Assembly: GCA_045542355.1 (NCBI GenBank)
Contig: JAZQKX010000029.1
Location: 112,597-176,596, forward strand
Direction: 5' to 3'
Source of the DNA: UMGS1532 sp045542355
Lineage (GTDB): Bacteria; Bacillota; Clostridia; Oscillospirales; Acutalibacteraceae
DNA: 64,000 bases
Part shown: positions 26,699 through 34,884 of the stretch, piece after piece
Layout of the letters: each line of letters starts with the position of its first letter
Numbering within the stretch: position 1 is the first letter of the stretch
Position numbers and translations under genes: made by a program
Notes under the pieces: model-generated
Database searches by the model: none
What the model saw: the letters and a program-made list of their open reading frames with translations, nothing else
Told to the model about the DNA's origin: nothing

Positions 26699-27919
26699 AT
26701 GAAAAGAACTATAAGAGTTTTGTGTTTTGTTATAGCATTTGTTATAACACTCAGTCCTACAGCCACTGCCACCGTATCAACAGAATATATGTCTGAGGAT
26801 TTAACCGCCGATGCATCGGGCGTCCTCTCGGTTGCGGCGGAGCAAGATACAGAGGATACATTGGATATCAAGGGGAAATCCGCGGTGCTTATGGAAAGGG
26901 ATACCGGTAAAATATTATATTCTGTAAATCCCGACGAAAAGTGCGCCCCTGCTTCTATAACTAAAATCATGTCACTGCTTCTGATTATAGAAGCGATAGA
27001 AAGCGGAAAGCTCACCTTGGATTCCAAAATTGCTGCAAGTGAACATGCCTGTTCCATGGGTGGCTCTCAGATATGGTTGGAGCCTAATGAAACCATGACG
27101 GTGAATGAACTGCTTAAAGCAACAGTAATTGCGTCGGCTAATGATGCTACAGTAGCTTTGGCTGAGGCGGTTTCGGGAAGCGAGGAGGCTTTTGTTAATG
27201 CGATGAATCGCAAGGCAAGGGAACTGGGAATGAATGATACTAACTTCGTCAACAGTTCAGGGCTGGATGCCGAGGGACACTTGAGCACAGCTAAAGATAT
27301 AGCCATAATGTCCTGCGAACTTTTGAAACACGATTTAATCAAAGATTATACCACCGTCTGGATGGATTCTTTGAGAGACGGAGAATCCCAGCTTGTGAAC
27401 ACAAATAAACTGGTAAGATTCTACGAGGGAGCCACCGGACTCAAAACTGGAACAACCTCTGCCGCGGGATTTTGTGTAAGCGCGTCGGCTAAGCGGCAGG
27501 GTATGGAGCTTTGTGCCGTGGTGTTGGGTGCCTCGAATAACGACGAAAGATTTGGCACAGCGAAAAAACTTCTCAACTACGGCTTTGCAAATTGGGGACT
27601 CCACACCGTAACGGTTAAACAAAAGGATATTCCCAAGGTGACCGTGGAAAATGGTTGCAATTCTACAGTTGCTGTTGTCCCCAACGGAAAGGGGAAATAC
27701 CTTATTGAAAACGGCGCAGAGGGTGAAATTACCAAGGTTATTGATATGGACGATACAGTAACAGCTCCTATAGCTAAGGGTCAAAAATTAGGAGTAGCTA
27801 AGGTAATGTTTGGGAACAATAAAATAGGTGAAATCGATTTAATTGCTGCAGAGGGTGTTGAAAAGTTGACATTCTTAAAGGCTTTGTCCCGTGTGTTTAG
27901 AGCACTGACCAGTCTTTAA
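26699..27919 (+). CDS. D-alanyl-D-alanine carboxypeptidase (DacF/PBP5-like)
   Basis: A 406-residue exported serine peptidase that trims the terminal D-Ala of peptidoglycan stem peptides. A signal peptide covers about 1-22. The three active-site motifs are SITK (SxxK), SAN (in IASANDATVALAE) and KTG (TGLKTGTTSAAGF). A PBP5-like beta-sandwich domain follows from about residue 300, and the amphipathic C-terminal helix (LKALSRVFRALTSL) should bind the membrane. The start is ATG 26699 after TTGGGGGA. In a spore former it may be vegetative DacA or sporulation DacF; sequence alone does not decide. Confidence 0.92.
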   Translation: MKRTIRVLCFVIAFVITLSPTATATVSTEYMSEDLTADASGVLSVAAEQDTEDTLDIKGKSAVLMERDTGKILYSVNPDEKCAPASITKIMSLLLIIEAIESGKLTLDSKIAASEHACSMGGSQIWLEPNETMTVNELLKATVIASANDATVALAEAVSGSEEAFVNAMNRKARELGMNDTNFVNSSGLDAEGHLSTAKDIAIMSCELLKHDLIKDYTTVWMDSLRDGESQLVNTNKLVRFYEGATGLKTGTTSAAGFCVSASAKRQGMELCAVVLGASNNDERFGTAKKLLNYGFANWGLHTVTVKQKDIPKVTVENGCNSTVAVVPNGKGKYLIENGAEGEITKVIDMDDTVTAPIAKGQKLGVAKVMFGNNKIGEIDLIAAEGVEKLTFLKALSRVFRALTSL

Positions 27920-27952
27920 TTTAAAAAAATATAATATGTATGCAATTATCGG

Positions 27953-27981
27953 TTGCAAAACTGCTTAAAATAATGTATAAT
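27953..27981 (+). promoter_or_regulatory. pgi promoter
   Basis: TTGCAA (27953-27958), 17 bases, TATAAT (27976-27981). Confidence 0.7.
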
Positions 27982-28008
27982 AAATAAAAAAGGTGTTAGG
28001 TGAATTTC

Positions 28009-29349
28009 ATGGCATTAAATTTTACTTCTAAGTATGCAGATGGCTTCTTAGGTGAGAATGAAATCAAGGGTCTCATTCCCCAGATTAGCGCGGCACATAC
28101 CGCTATAAACGATAAATCAGGCTTAGGCAACGATTTCTTGGGTTGGGTAGACCTACCTGTGAACTACGATAAGGACGAATTCCAGCGCATAAAGTCGGCG
28201 GCGGCTAAGATACAAAGTGATAGTGATGTCTTAATTGTAATCGGTATTGGGGGCTCCTATTTGGGCGCACGTGCCGCTATTGAGTTTTTGCATTCACCCT
28301 ACTATAACTCTTTGAAAAAAGGTGCTCCCGAAATTTATTTCACGGGCAACAGCATTAGCGGCTCATATCTTTCCGATATAATAAAGCTCTGCGAGGGCAA
28401 GGATGTTTCGGTAAATATTATCTCTAAATCGGGCACCACTACCGAACCCGCGGTTGCTTTCCGAGTTTTCCGCGAGTATTTAGAGAATAAATACGGTGAA
28501 GAGGAAGCCGCCAAACGTATTTATTGTACAACCGATAAAGCCCGTGGCACCCTCAAACAACTTGCCGACGAAAAGGGCTATGAATGTTTTGTTATTCCCG
28601 ACGATGTAGGCGGTCGCTTCTCTGTTTTAACAGCTGTTGGACTTCTGCCTATCGCCGCCAGTGGCGCCAATATTGATAAGCTTATGGAGGGTGCGGCAAA
28701 GGCTCGGGAGGAATATTCCATCGACGATATCGAAAATAATAATTGCTATAAATATGCCGCTCTCAGGAACGCTCTCTACCGCAAGGGCAAGGAGATTGAG
28801 CTTTATGTAAGCTATGAGCCTCGCTTTACCATGATGAACGAGTGGTTAAAGCAGCTCTACGGCGAAAGCGAAGGCAAGGACCAGAAGGGCCTTTTCCCCG
28901 CATCGGTTGTTTTCTCAACAGACCTGCATTCTATGGGTCAGTATATTCAGGACGGCAGACGCTCCCTTTTTGAGACAGTGATTAACATCACCGACTGCGG
29001 CGAAGACGTAATAATCAAGGAAGAAAAGGAAAATTCCGACGGTCTCAACTTCCTCGCAGGTAAACCAATGTCCTTTGTAAACCAAAAGGCTTTTGAGGGC
29101 ACAGTTCTGGCTCATACCGACGGAGGTGTTCCCAATCTTGTGATAGAGGTTGATAAAGCCGACGAGGAAAACCTTGGAAGACTTATATATTTCTTTGAAA
29201 AGGCTTGTGCCATTTCGGGCTATGTGCTGGGTGTCAATCCCTTCGATCAGCCTGGTGTGGAAAGCTATAAAAAGAATATGTTTGCTCTCCTAGGCAAACC
29301 AGGATACGAGGTCGAAAAGGCAACCCTCGAGGCTCGTCTCGGGAAATAA
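28009..29349 (+). CDS. pgi: glucose-6-phosphate isomerase
   Basis: A 446-residue glycolytic enzyme that interconverts glucose-6-phosphate and fructose-6-phosphate. The GIGGSYLGARAA phosphate-binding segment, SKSGTTTEPA, VGGRFSVLTAVGLLP and the active-site Glu in a GKDQKGLFP context match the short Firmicutes Pgi. The start is ATG 28009; GTG 28000 is in frame and also has a ribosome site (AAAAAGG). It stands apart from the pgk-tpiA-gpmI operon and has its own promoter. Confidence 0.96.
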   Translation: MALNFTSKYADGFLGENEIKGLIPQISAAHTAINDKSGLGNDFLGWVDLPVNYDKDEFQRIKSAAAKIQSDSDVLIVIGIGGSYLGARAAIEFLHSPYYNSLKKGAPEIYFTGNSISGSYLSDIIKLCEGKDVSVNIISKSGTTTEPAVAFRVFREYLENKYGEEEAAKRIYCTTDKARGTLKQLADEKGYECFVIPDDVGGRFSVLTAVGLLPIAASGANIDKLMEGAAKAREEYSIDDIENNNCYKYAALRNALYRKGKEIELYVSYEPRFTMMNEWLKQLYGESEGKDQKGLFPASVVFSTDLHSMGQYIQDGRRSLFETVINITDCGEDVIIKEEKENSDGLNFLAGKPMSFVNQKAFEGTVLAHTDGGVPNLVIEVDKADEENLGRLIYFFEKACAISGYVLGVNPFDQPGVESYKKNMFALLGKPGYEVEKATLEARLGK

Positions 29350-29400
29350 AAAGTAGATAACCGCTTTCGGGCGGAATAAATATAACAGGAGTTGGTAAAT

Positions 29401-29817
29401 ATGATTAAACTTATTATCGGAAACAAGGGCTCTGGTAAAACCAAGAAATTGGTTGAAGCTGTTAATGCCACCACCGAAGCTTCCCACGGCAACGTGGTTT
29501 GCATCGAAAAGGGTGACACTCTTAATTTCAGCGTTACTCATAAGGCCCGTTTAATCAATACAGATATCTATGGAATTTCAGGCTACGACGCATTCTACGG
29601 CATGCTTTGCGGTGTTTGTGCAGGCAACTATGATGTTACCGATATCTTCGCAGACGCTACCCTTAAAATTGTTGGCAGAGATTTCGACCATCTGGCCGAT
29701 TTCTTCGATAGAGTTTCTGCCTTGAGCGAGGAAACCAACACAAACTTTGTGTTTACCGTTTCCTGCGACGAAGCAGACCTCCCCACCCACATCTTCGAGG
29801 TAGCAGAAAAATACTAA
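29401..29817 (+). CDS. small P-loop protein of unknown function
   Basis: A 138-residue cytosolic protein whose N-terminus is a Walker A motif (IIGNKGSGKTKKL, residues 4-16). It lacks a clear Walker B aspartate pair; the later strand NFVFTVSCDEADLP (about 118-131) may fill that place. Similar short proteins are often labelled twitching-motility PilT-like, but they are far too short for PilT. The gene follows pgi by 51 bases behind AACAGGAG and ends in its own terminator. It is probably an ATP- or GTP-binding regulator; this is inference. Confidence 0.75.
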   Translation: MIKLIIGNKGSGKTKKLVEAVNATTEASHGNVVCIEKGDTLNFSVTHKARLINTDIYGISGYDAFYGMLCGVCAGNYDVTDIFADATLKIVGRDFDHLADFFDRVSALSEETNTNFVFTVSCDEADLPTHIFEVAEKY

Positions 29818-29832
29818 TCCAATACTTAAAAC

Positions 29833-29869
29833 AAACCACCTCTTGCTCACCGCAAGGGGTGGTTTTTGC
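29833..29869 (+). terminator. terminator of the pgi/P-loop unit
   Basis: A 14-bp stem (29833-29846 / 29852-29865, one mismatch) with TTTTT at its end. Confidence 0.88.
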
Positions 29870-29904
29870 AACTATACAAAAACTACTTACATGACCACAC
29901 TACA

Positions 29905-29936
29905 CAAAAAAGAAACCACACCTTGCGGTGCAGTTT
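29905..29936 (-). terminator. terminator of the tRNA-Ser gene
   Basis: On the reverse strand a 10-bp stem with G-U pairs (29936-29927 / 29922-29913) and GCAA loop is followed by a T-run (29911-29905). Confidence 0.8.
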
Positions 29937-29943
29937 TCCTTTT

Positions 29944-30032
29944 TGGCGGAGACGGCGAGATTCGAACTCGCGGGGGATTGCTCCCTAACTGATTTCGAGT
30001 CAGCCCCGTTATGACCACTTCGATACGTCTCC
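29944..30032 (-). tRNA. tRNA-Ser (anticodon CGA)
   Basis: Reverse strand, 5' end at 30032. Acceptor arms 30032-30026 and 29954-29948 pair perfectly (7 bp). The anticodon stem-loop reads CTGACT-CGA-AATCAG, giving CGA, which decodes UCG. A long variable arm (GGGAGCAATCCCCC) marks a class II serine tRNA. The T-loop is GTTCGAATC. Discriminator G (29947) and an encoded CCA (29946-29944) follow. Confidence 0.97.
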
Positions 30033-30115
30033 GTATTTTGATTACTATGTTTACGACTTAATGATTATACTATTTTGCGGTTGATTTGTCAAGGTGGTTT
30101 AAAGGGGGAGTTGAG

Positions 30116-30838
30116 TTATTTTCTGAGCTTTTGGCAATACTGTGTGCAGAGCTTATCGGTGCATTCCGAGCACTGCAGAGCAAGATTGGTCATTTCGCAA
30201 AAACGTTCGGGATAAATCAACACGCACAGCTCCCACACCAGCCACGCGGTAAGCGCAATTGCCACTAAGGACAGGGAGTAGAATCCCCCTGCAAAGATAA
30301 GAGGAGAGAACATCATCAGGTGGTCCCAGTTGAATATTCTGCATGTGGTGCAGCATTTGTTTTTCATAATAAGACGGAAAGGACACCATATCAGAACACA
30401 TATTAAATCGCAAACATAGAAGAAAATTGAAATCATAAAGAGCCCGATAATATCGATTATGTTTAAAAGATATAGAACACCTATAATCCCAATTAATACA
30501 GCCCATAAAATCATCACAATATACGCAGAGGCGGTGGTATGTGCCACATAATTTTTCAGCGCCGCAGGATTAATTTTTTCTCTGATTGGGCGGAATCTAT
30601 TGGCAAAGAGCTTTTGTGAGCCAAGAGGCACTTTGTTTTTTATCGGTAAAATCTGCAGAAACATATCCACAGCCCAAACCGCCCACAACAGGTGCAGGGG
30701 AGAGAAACCTTTAAAGAAGTTAAAACCCTCCAGCACATTAAACCATTGTGGGTTTGTAAAACAAGCTATGAAGCAGGTAATGAAAATCAAAATCCTGCCG
30801 AACAATCTCACAAAATATTTTTTCCTTGTTTCTGACAT
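30116..30838 (-). CDS. cysteine-containing polytopic membrane protein
   Basis: A 240-residue inner-membrane protein with about five or six hydrophobic segments (roughly 12-28, 47-62, 103-122, 125-150, 178-205). Two cysteine clusters lie at the membrane edges: CPF...KNKCCTTCRIFNWDH near residues 152-172, and CSECTDKLCTQYC near 225-237, a spacing suited to metal or iron-sulphur binding. The family is widespread in Clostridia as a hypothetical protein; no function is known to me. It is monocistronic, with a TTGTAA...TAAAAT promoter-like sequence just upstream. Confidence 0.75.
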   Translation of the reverse strand: MSETRKKYFVRLFGRILIFITCFIACFTNPQWFNVLEGFNFFKGFSPLHLLWAVWAVDMFLQILPIKNKVPLGSQKLFANRFRPIREKINPAALKNYVAHTTASAYIVMILWAVLIGIIGVLYLLNIIDIIGLFMISIFFYVCDLICVLIWCPFRLIMKNKCCTTCRIFNWDHLMMFSPLIFAGGFYSLSLVAIALTAWLVWELCVLIYPERFCEMTNLALQCSECTDKLCTQYCQKLRK

Positions 30839-30940
30839 CTGCGACCTCGATTCGCTGGGATAGATAAAATTTCGAACATATTTATTTTATACCAAAATAA
30901 GGCATATTACAAGCAAAATTTTCAGCCAGTCTGTAAAAGC

Positions 30941-30968
30941 AATCACCCCGCAATATCGCAGGGTGATT
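30941..30968 (-). terminator. possible terminator downstream of the ZIP gene
   Basis: An 11-bp stem with one mismatch (30941-30951 / 30958-30968); only four U follow on the reverse strand. The remaining bases to 31107 show nothing else. Confidence 0.4.
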
Positions 30969-31107
30969 ATAGGATTTATTATTTTGTTTTCTCTGCCTGT
31001 CGCCCGTAAAATATATGGGTAGCATAGCCAAAAGGAAGTGGGACACAAAGGTTATTTTATCCTCCTGAAAAACAGAGAAAATATTGCATACAATTTCTCT
31101 TTGAAAA

Positions 31108-31857
31108 TCAAAGCAGTGTGTCGAAAATAAGCATTATGCAAAAGCCCACAAGAAGCGCATAGGTTGCCCCTCGCTCGTTGCCGTGGGAATGGGTTTCGGG
31201 TATCATTTCATCGCTTATGACATAAAGCATGGTACCACCCGCAAAGGCCAAAGCAAAGGGCAATATAACCTTTGCAATACTCACGGCAAAATATCCAATA
31301 AGAGTGCCCACAACTTCAACAAGACCAGTTACCATAGCGCAGAAGAAGGTCTTTTTAGGGGTGATACCAGCCGCTAACATAGGACCTATTATAACCATAC
31401 CCTCCGGTATGTTCTGCAAAGCGATACCGCCCGCAATAAGAAAAGCCTCTGAGGGGTTGTCAGAGCCGAAACCAACACCCGCCGCGATTCCCTCGGGCAG
31501 GTTATGTATGGCAATGGCTGTTACAAAGAGTAATACACGACTGAGGTTTGCATTGTTATGCATCTCTGCGTCGGAGCCTACAAGCCGATGTAGATGAGGC
31601 ACCAGTTTATCTATAAGATTAAGACAGAGTGCGCCTGTGAAGATTCCTGCAATAGTTATGAGCAACCCGAAGCGTCCGCCGTGCTCTAAAGAGGGTAGAA
31701 CAAGCCCTAAAACCGCCGCGGCAAGCATGATTCCTGCCGCAAATGACAGCACAATATCGGAAAACTTGTGGGATATCTTCTTGAAAATAAAGCCGATAAT
31801 TGAGCCAATAACAGTGGCTCCGCCAACACCTAATGCGGTCAGTAATACTATTTCCAT
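31108..31857 (-). CDS. ZIP family divalent metal transporter
   Basis: A 249-residue membrane transporter importing zinc, iron or manganese. Eight hydrophobic helices are visible. The metal-binding signature HNLPEGIAAGVGFG lies in helix 4 and the partner ALQNIPEGMVIIGP in helix 5, as in ZupT and bacterial ZIP proteins. It lies downstream of the rubredoxin-ferritin-flavodiiron genes on the same strand, separated by a stem-loop. Iron supply to those proteins is an attractive but unproven link. Confidence 0.92.
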   Translation of the reverse strand: MEIVLLTALGVGGATVIGSIIGFIFKKISHKFSDIVLSFAAGIMLAAAVLGLVLPSLEHGGRFGLLITIAGIFTGALCLNLIDKLVPHLHRLVGSDAEMHNNANLSRVLLFVTAIAIHNLPEGIAAGVGFGSDNPSEAFLIAGGIALQNIPEGMVIIGPMLAAGITPKKTFFCAMVTGLVEVVGTLIGYFAVSIAKVILPFALAFAGGTMLYVISDEMIPETHSHGNERGATYALLVGFCIMLIFDTLL

Positions 31858-31896
31858 AAATTATATCTCCTGAGTAAGATCTGATACCATTATAAA

Positions 31897-31936
31897 AATC
31901 ACCCACCACAAAAGCAAATAATTGCGGTGGGTGTTA
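31897..31936 (-). terminator. stem-loop between rubredoxin and ZIP genes
   Basis: On the reverse strand about 14 bp (31935-31922 / 31911-31897) followed by ATTTTTA. It probably separates the oxygen-defence operon from the transporter, perhaps incompletely. Confidence 0.6.
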
Positions 31937-31941
31937 ATTGA

Positions 31942-32100
31942 TTATTCTTCGCTGAAGTTATCTTTACCTACACCGCAAAGAGGGCAAACAAAATCTTCGG
32001 GAAGATCCTCGAATTTTGTACCTGCGGCAATACCGTTGTCGGGATCGCCTGTGGCCTCGTCGTATACCCAACCGCATACATCACATACATATTTTTTCAT
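31942..32100 (-). CDS. rubredoxin
   Basis: A 52-residue electron carrier with a single iron held by four cysteines in two loops: CDVCGYVYD (residues 6-14) and CPLCGVGKDNF (39-49). The length and the YVYDEATGDPDNGIAAGTKFEDLPEDFVCPLC framework are canonical. The reverse-strand ribosome site TAGGAGGAA precedes ATG 32100. It lies 24 bases after ferritin, with the flavodiiron protein upstream, so it probably supplies electrons for O2, NO or peroxide reduction. Confidence 0.97.
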   Translation of the reverse strand: MKKYVCDVCGWVYDEATGDPDNGIAAGTKFEDLPEDFVCPLCGVGKDNFSEE

Positions 32101-32124
32101 GGTAAAATTCCTCCTAAATATATT

Positions 32125-32634
32125 TTACAGCACTAAAGATGGTGCGCTGTATACCCTTGCTCCAAGCTCCTGATTAAGCATGTAAAGACCCTTGGGGTCC
32201 GAGCCGAAAAGCTCCATTTTGGAAATCAGGTCATTGGCATTAGTTTCCTCCTCACCTTGCTCCTTAACAAACCAGTCGAGAAACTGCATGGTGCGAAAAT
32301 CTCTTACATCATAAGCTGCGCCATAAATATCGTTGATGAGAGAGGTTACATATTCCTCATGCTCAAGTCCTGCTTTAAGTACAGTCATGTGGCTATCCAG
32401 CATCTTGTCAGGCTTGTCGATGGCTTTCAGGGTTACTTCTTGATTTTCATTCTGCAGGTAGGTGTAAAAGAGCATAGCATGATCTCTTTCTTCCTGAGCC
32501 TGAATCATGTACCAGTTAGCAAAGCCGTCTAGGCCTTGCGCCTTAAAATAGTTGGAAAAATCCAGATACAGATAGGCAGAGTAAAGCTCCTTGTTAATCT
32601 GGTCGTTCAGCAGTTCGTGTACTTTCTTATCCAT
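32125..32634 (-). CDS. ferritin (FtnA-type)
   Basis: A 169-residue four-helix-bundle iron-storage protein forming a 24-subunit cage. The diiron ferroxidase ligands are visible as Glu in NKELYSAYLYL, Glu and His in QAQEERDHAM, Glu in HEEYV, and the EQGEEE segment. Oxidising Fe(II) here limits Fenton chemistry. It is the middle gene of the flavodiiron-ferritin-rubredoxin operon, 29 bases after the first gene. Confidence 0.96.
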   Translation of the reverse strand: MDKKVHELLNDQINKELYSAYLYLDFSNYFKAQGLDGFANWYMIQAQEERDHAMLFYTYLQNENQEVTLKAIDKPDKMLDSHMTVLKAGLEHEEYVTSLINDIYGAAYDVRDFRTMQFLDWFVKEQGEEETNANDLISKMELFGSDPKGLYMLNQELGARVYSAPSLVL

Positions 32635-32663
32635 ATTTAATATTACCTCCTAAGGGTTAAATA

Positions 32664-34454
32664 TTATTTTATTTCTTCAAAATCTGAGGCGCCGTGCTTA
32701 CAAAGGGGGCAGATAAAATCCTCAGGCAGGGTGTCGCCCTCGTAAACATATCCGCAAATCTTACAAACAAAACCTTTTTTACCCTCGGTTTCAGGCTTAG
32801 GCTTTACATTATTCTGATAGTAGGTGTAGGTCATGGTTTCCTTGTCGGAAATAACCCTTGCTTCGGTTACAGAGCATACGAACATTCCATGGGTGTCAAG
32901 ATCTACATACTGCTCAACCTTAAGTGACATAAATGAGTTGATATTACGGGGAAGGAATACCAGTCCATTGTCGGAACGAAGTGGCTCACAGTCTGCAAAT
33001 TTGTCAACATTTCTACCACTCTGGAATCCAAACTTTTCGAACACTGCAAAGGGGGCGTCCTGGGTGAGACAGTTGATGTTCATGATGCCTGTCTGCTTGA
33101 TAACATGGTGAGAATAGTTTTCTTTATTTATCGTGACAGCGATACGATTGGGGGTATTTGTAACCTGAGTGACGGTGTTTACAATAAGACCGTTGTCCTT
33201 TTTACCGTCGTTTGAGGTTATAACATAGAGTCCGTAGCCAATATTAAATAGGGCGGTTAAATCGTTTTTATTGGCGGTGGAATCCTGCTGGGCCAAATAT
33301 TCTTTGCAAAGTTCTTCTGCAAGGCTTTCCAACTGGGCTGAGCTTTCTTCATTTAAAGCAGATAAAATTTTAACAGTTGTATCTGTGTAGGTGATATTTT
33401 TGCAGTTTTCCAGCATTCCCCTCATTACCTTTGCGGCAAGAGGAGCCCAGCTTCCGTTTTCAATCAGAGCCACTGTACGATTGCTGTAGTTGCGTTCGGT
33501 AAGGTGGGAGATGAATTCTCTCATAAAGGGGAAAATCTCAGCGTTGTAGGTGGTGGTGGCAAGGACGAGCTTACTGTATCTGAAAGCATCTTCCACAGCC
33601 TCTGCCATGTCGCAACGGGCAAGGTCGTTGACAACAACCTTGGGGCAACCCTTCTCCTTTAATTTTTCTGCCAACTGCATAACAGCCTTTTTGGTATTGC
33701 CGTAAACGGAAGTGTAGGCAATCATGATTCCCTCTTCCTCAGGCTGATAGCTGGACCAGATGTTATAGAGATTGATGTAGTAGCCAAGATTTTCTTTAAG
33801 CACAGGTCCGTGGAGAGGACATATAATTTCAATATCCAGTCCAGATGCTTTTTTGAGAAGATTCTGCACCTGAGCTCCATATTTTCCAACAATGCCGATG
33901 TAATAACGACGAGCCTCACAAGCCCAGTCTTCTTCTATATCAAGGGCTCCGAACTTGCCAAAGCCGTCGGCAGAAAACAACACCTTGTCTGTGGTGTCAT
34001 AGGTAACAATAACCTCAGGCCAATGCACCATGGGAGCGGCAACAAACGAAAGGGTGTGGTTACCGAGAGAAAGAGTATCTCCTTCTGCAACTACCATCTG
34101 TTTATCGGCAAAATCTGTGCCGAAAAAGTTTTTCATCATGGCAAAAGCCTTCTGGGATGAAACAATTTTTGCTTCGGGGTACGCCTTAGTGAAATTCGCA
34201 ATGTTTGCAGAGTGGTCGGGTTCCATGTGCTGAACTATCAGATAGTCGGGTTTTCTTCCGTCCAGAGCGTTCTGGATATTATCTAACCACTCATGGGTAA
34301 ATGCGGCGTCTACTGTGTCCATAATTGCGATTTTCTCATCGAGTATCGCATAAGAATTATATGCCATTCCGTTTGGCACATCGTATTGACCCTCAAAAAG
34401 GTCGATATTATGGTCATTTACGCCAATGTATTTTATATCTTTAGTAATAGTCAT
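32664..34454 (-). CDS. multidomain flavodiiron protein with flavin-reductase and rubredoxin domains
   Basis: A 596-residue cytosolic O2/NO reductase. Residues 1-250 are the metallo-beta-lactamase-like diiron domain with HMEPDH (His76, Glu78, Asp80, His81). Residues about 253-390 are a flavodoxin-like FMN domain (IAYTSVYGNTKKA). Residues about 405-555 resemble NAD(P)H:flavin reductases (NGLIVNTVTQV, MNINCL). Residues about 560-596 are a rubredoxin with CKICGYVYEG and CPLCKHG. The fused modules allow internal electron transfer to the diiron site. It heads the operon with ferritin and rubredoxin, behind a clear promoter. Confidence 0.95.
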   Translation of the reverse strand: MTITKDIKYIGVNDHNIDLFEGQYDVPNGMAYNSYAILDEKIAIMDTVDAAFTHEWLDNIQNALDGRKPDYLIVQHMEPDHSANIANFTKAYPEAKIVSSQKAFAMMKNFFGTDFADKQMVVAEGDTLSLGNHTLSFVAAPMVHWPEVIVTYDTTDKVLFSADGFGKFGALDIEEDWACEARRYYIGIVGKYGAQVQNLLKKASGLDIEIICPLHGPVLKENLGYYINLYNIWSSYQPEEEGIMIAYTSVYGNTKKAVMQLAEKLKEKGCPKVVVNDLARCDMAEAVEDAFRYSKLVLATTTYNAEIFPFMREFISHLTERNYSNRTVALIENGSWAPLAAKVMRGMLENCKNITYTDTTVKILSALNEESSAQLESLAEELCKEYLAQQDSTANKNDLTALFNIGYGLYVITSNDGKKDNGLIVNTVTQVTNTPNRIAVTINKENYSHHVIKQTGIMNINCLTQDAPFAVFEKFGFQSGRNVDKFADCEPLRSDNGLVFLPRNINSFMSLKVEQYVDLDTHGMFVCSVTEARVISDKETMTYTYYQNNVKPKPETEGKKGFVCKICGYVYEGDTLPEDFICPLCKHGASDFEEIK

Positions 34455-34481
34455 TTTGCACCTCTCAGATGTTTTTAATTT

Positions 34482-34510
34482 ATTTTACCACGAAACCGCC
34501 AGGAATTCAA
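34482..34510 (-). promoter_or_regulatory. promoter of the flavodiiron operon
   Basis: Reverse strand: TTGAAT (34510-34505), 17 bases, TAAAAT (34487-34482). No PerR-like operator was recognised beside it. Confidence 0.6.
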
Positions 34511-34564
34511 TCTGAATAATTAATTTCTTTCGCTGTAAACATTTCTCAATTTAATACAATAAGG

Positions 34565-34593
34565 TTGCGAAAGGGAAATGTAGTTGGTATAAT
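34565..34593 (+). promoter_or_regulatory. gatCAB promoter
   Basis: TTGCGA (34565-34570), 17 bases, TATAAT (34588-34593), 16 bases before AAGGAGGTG. Confidence 0.75.
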
Positions 34594-34626
34594 ACATATA
34601 TAACATCGGAAGGAGGTGTCCCCAAG

Positions 34627-34884
34627 GTGATAGACCGAGATGAGATAAATCAACTTTGTAGTATCAGCGGATTTCGTGTAGAGCGGGAACAACAGGAAAA
34701 ACTGTTCTCCGATATGGCTGAGATTATCGGCATTATGGATAAAATCAATGAGTTCCCAGAGAATTTGGATTGTGCCTTGGCTCCTCGTTCTCTTAATGAA
34801 TTAAGAGAAGACAAGCCCATTCCCAGCACTATCACAAAGACCGAAGACATCTCTGTCGGACGGGTGGTGCAGAGGGATGATTAA
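34627..34884 (+). CDS. gatC: Asp-tRNA(Asn)/Glu-tRNA(Gln) amidotransferase subunit C
   Basis: An 85-residue helper subunit that stabilises GatA-GatB. It shows the GatC pattern: an N-terminal helical part (IDRDEINQLCSISGFRVEREQ), the MDKINEF turn, and a C-terminal LREDKP segment that wraps GatA. The start is GTG 34627, nine bases after AAGGAGGTG. Eight bases overlap gatA. With gatA and gatB it implies that this organism makes Gln-tRNA(Gln), and perhaps Asn-tRNA(Asn), by transamidation. Confidence 0.92.
   Translation: MIDRDEINQLCSISGFRVEREQQEKLFSDMAEIIGIMDKINEFPENLDCALAPRSLNELREDKPIPSTITKTEDISVGRVVQRDD

Noticed and set aside
31229..31597. A 122-residue forward frame
   Set aside because: Antisense of the ZIP transporter gene, with no start context.
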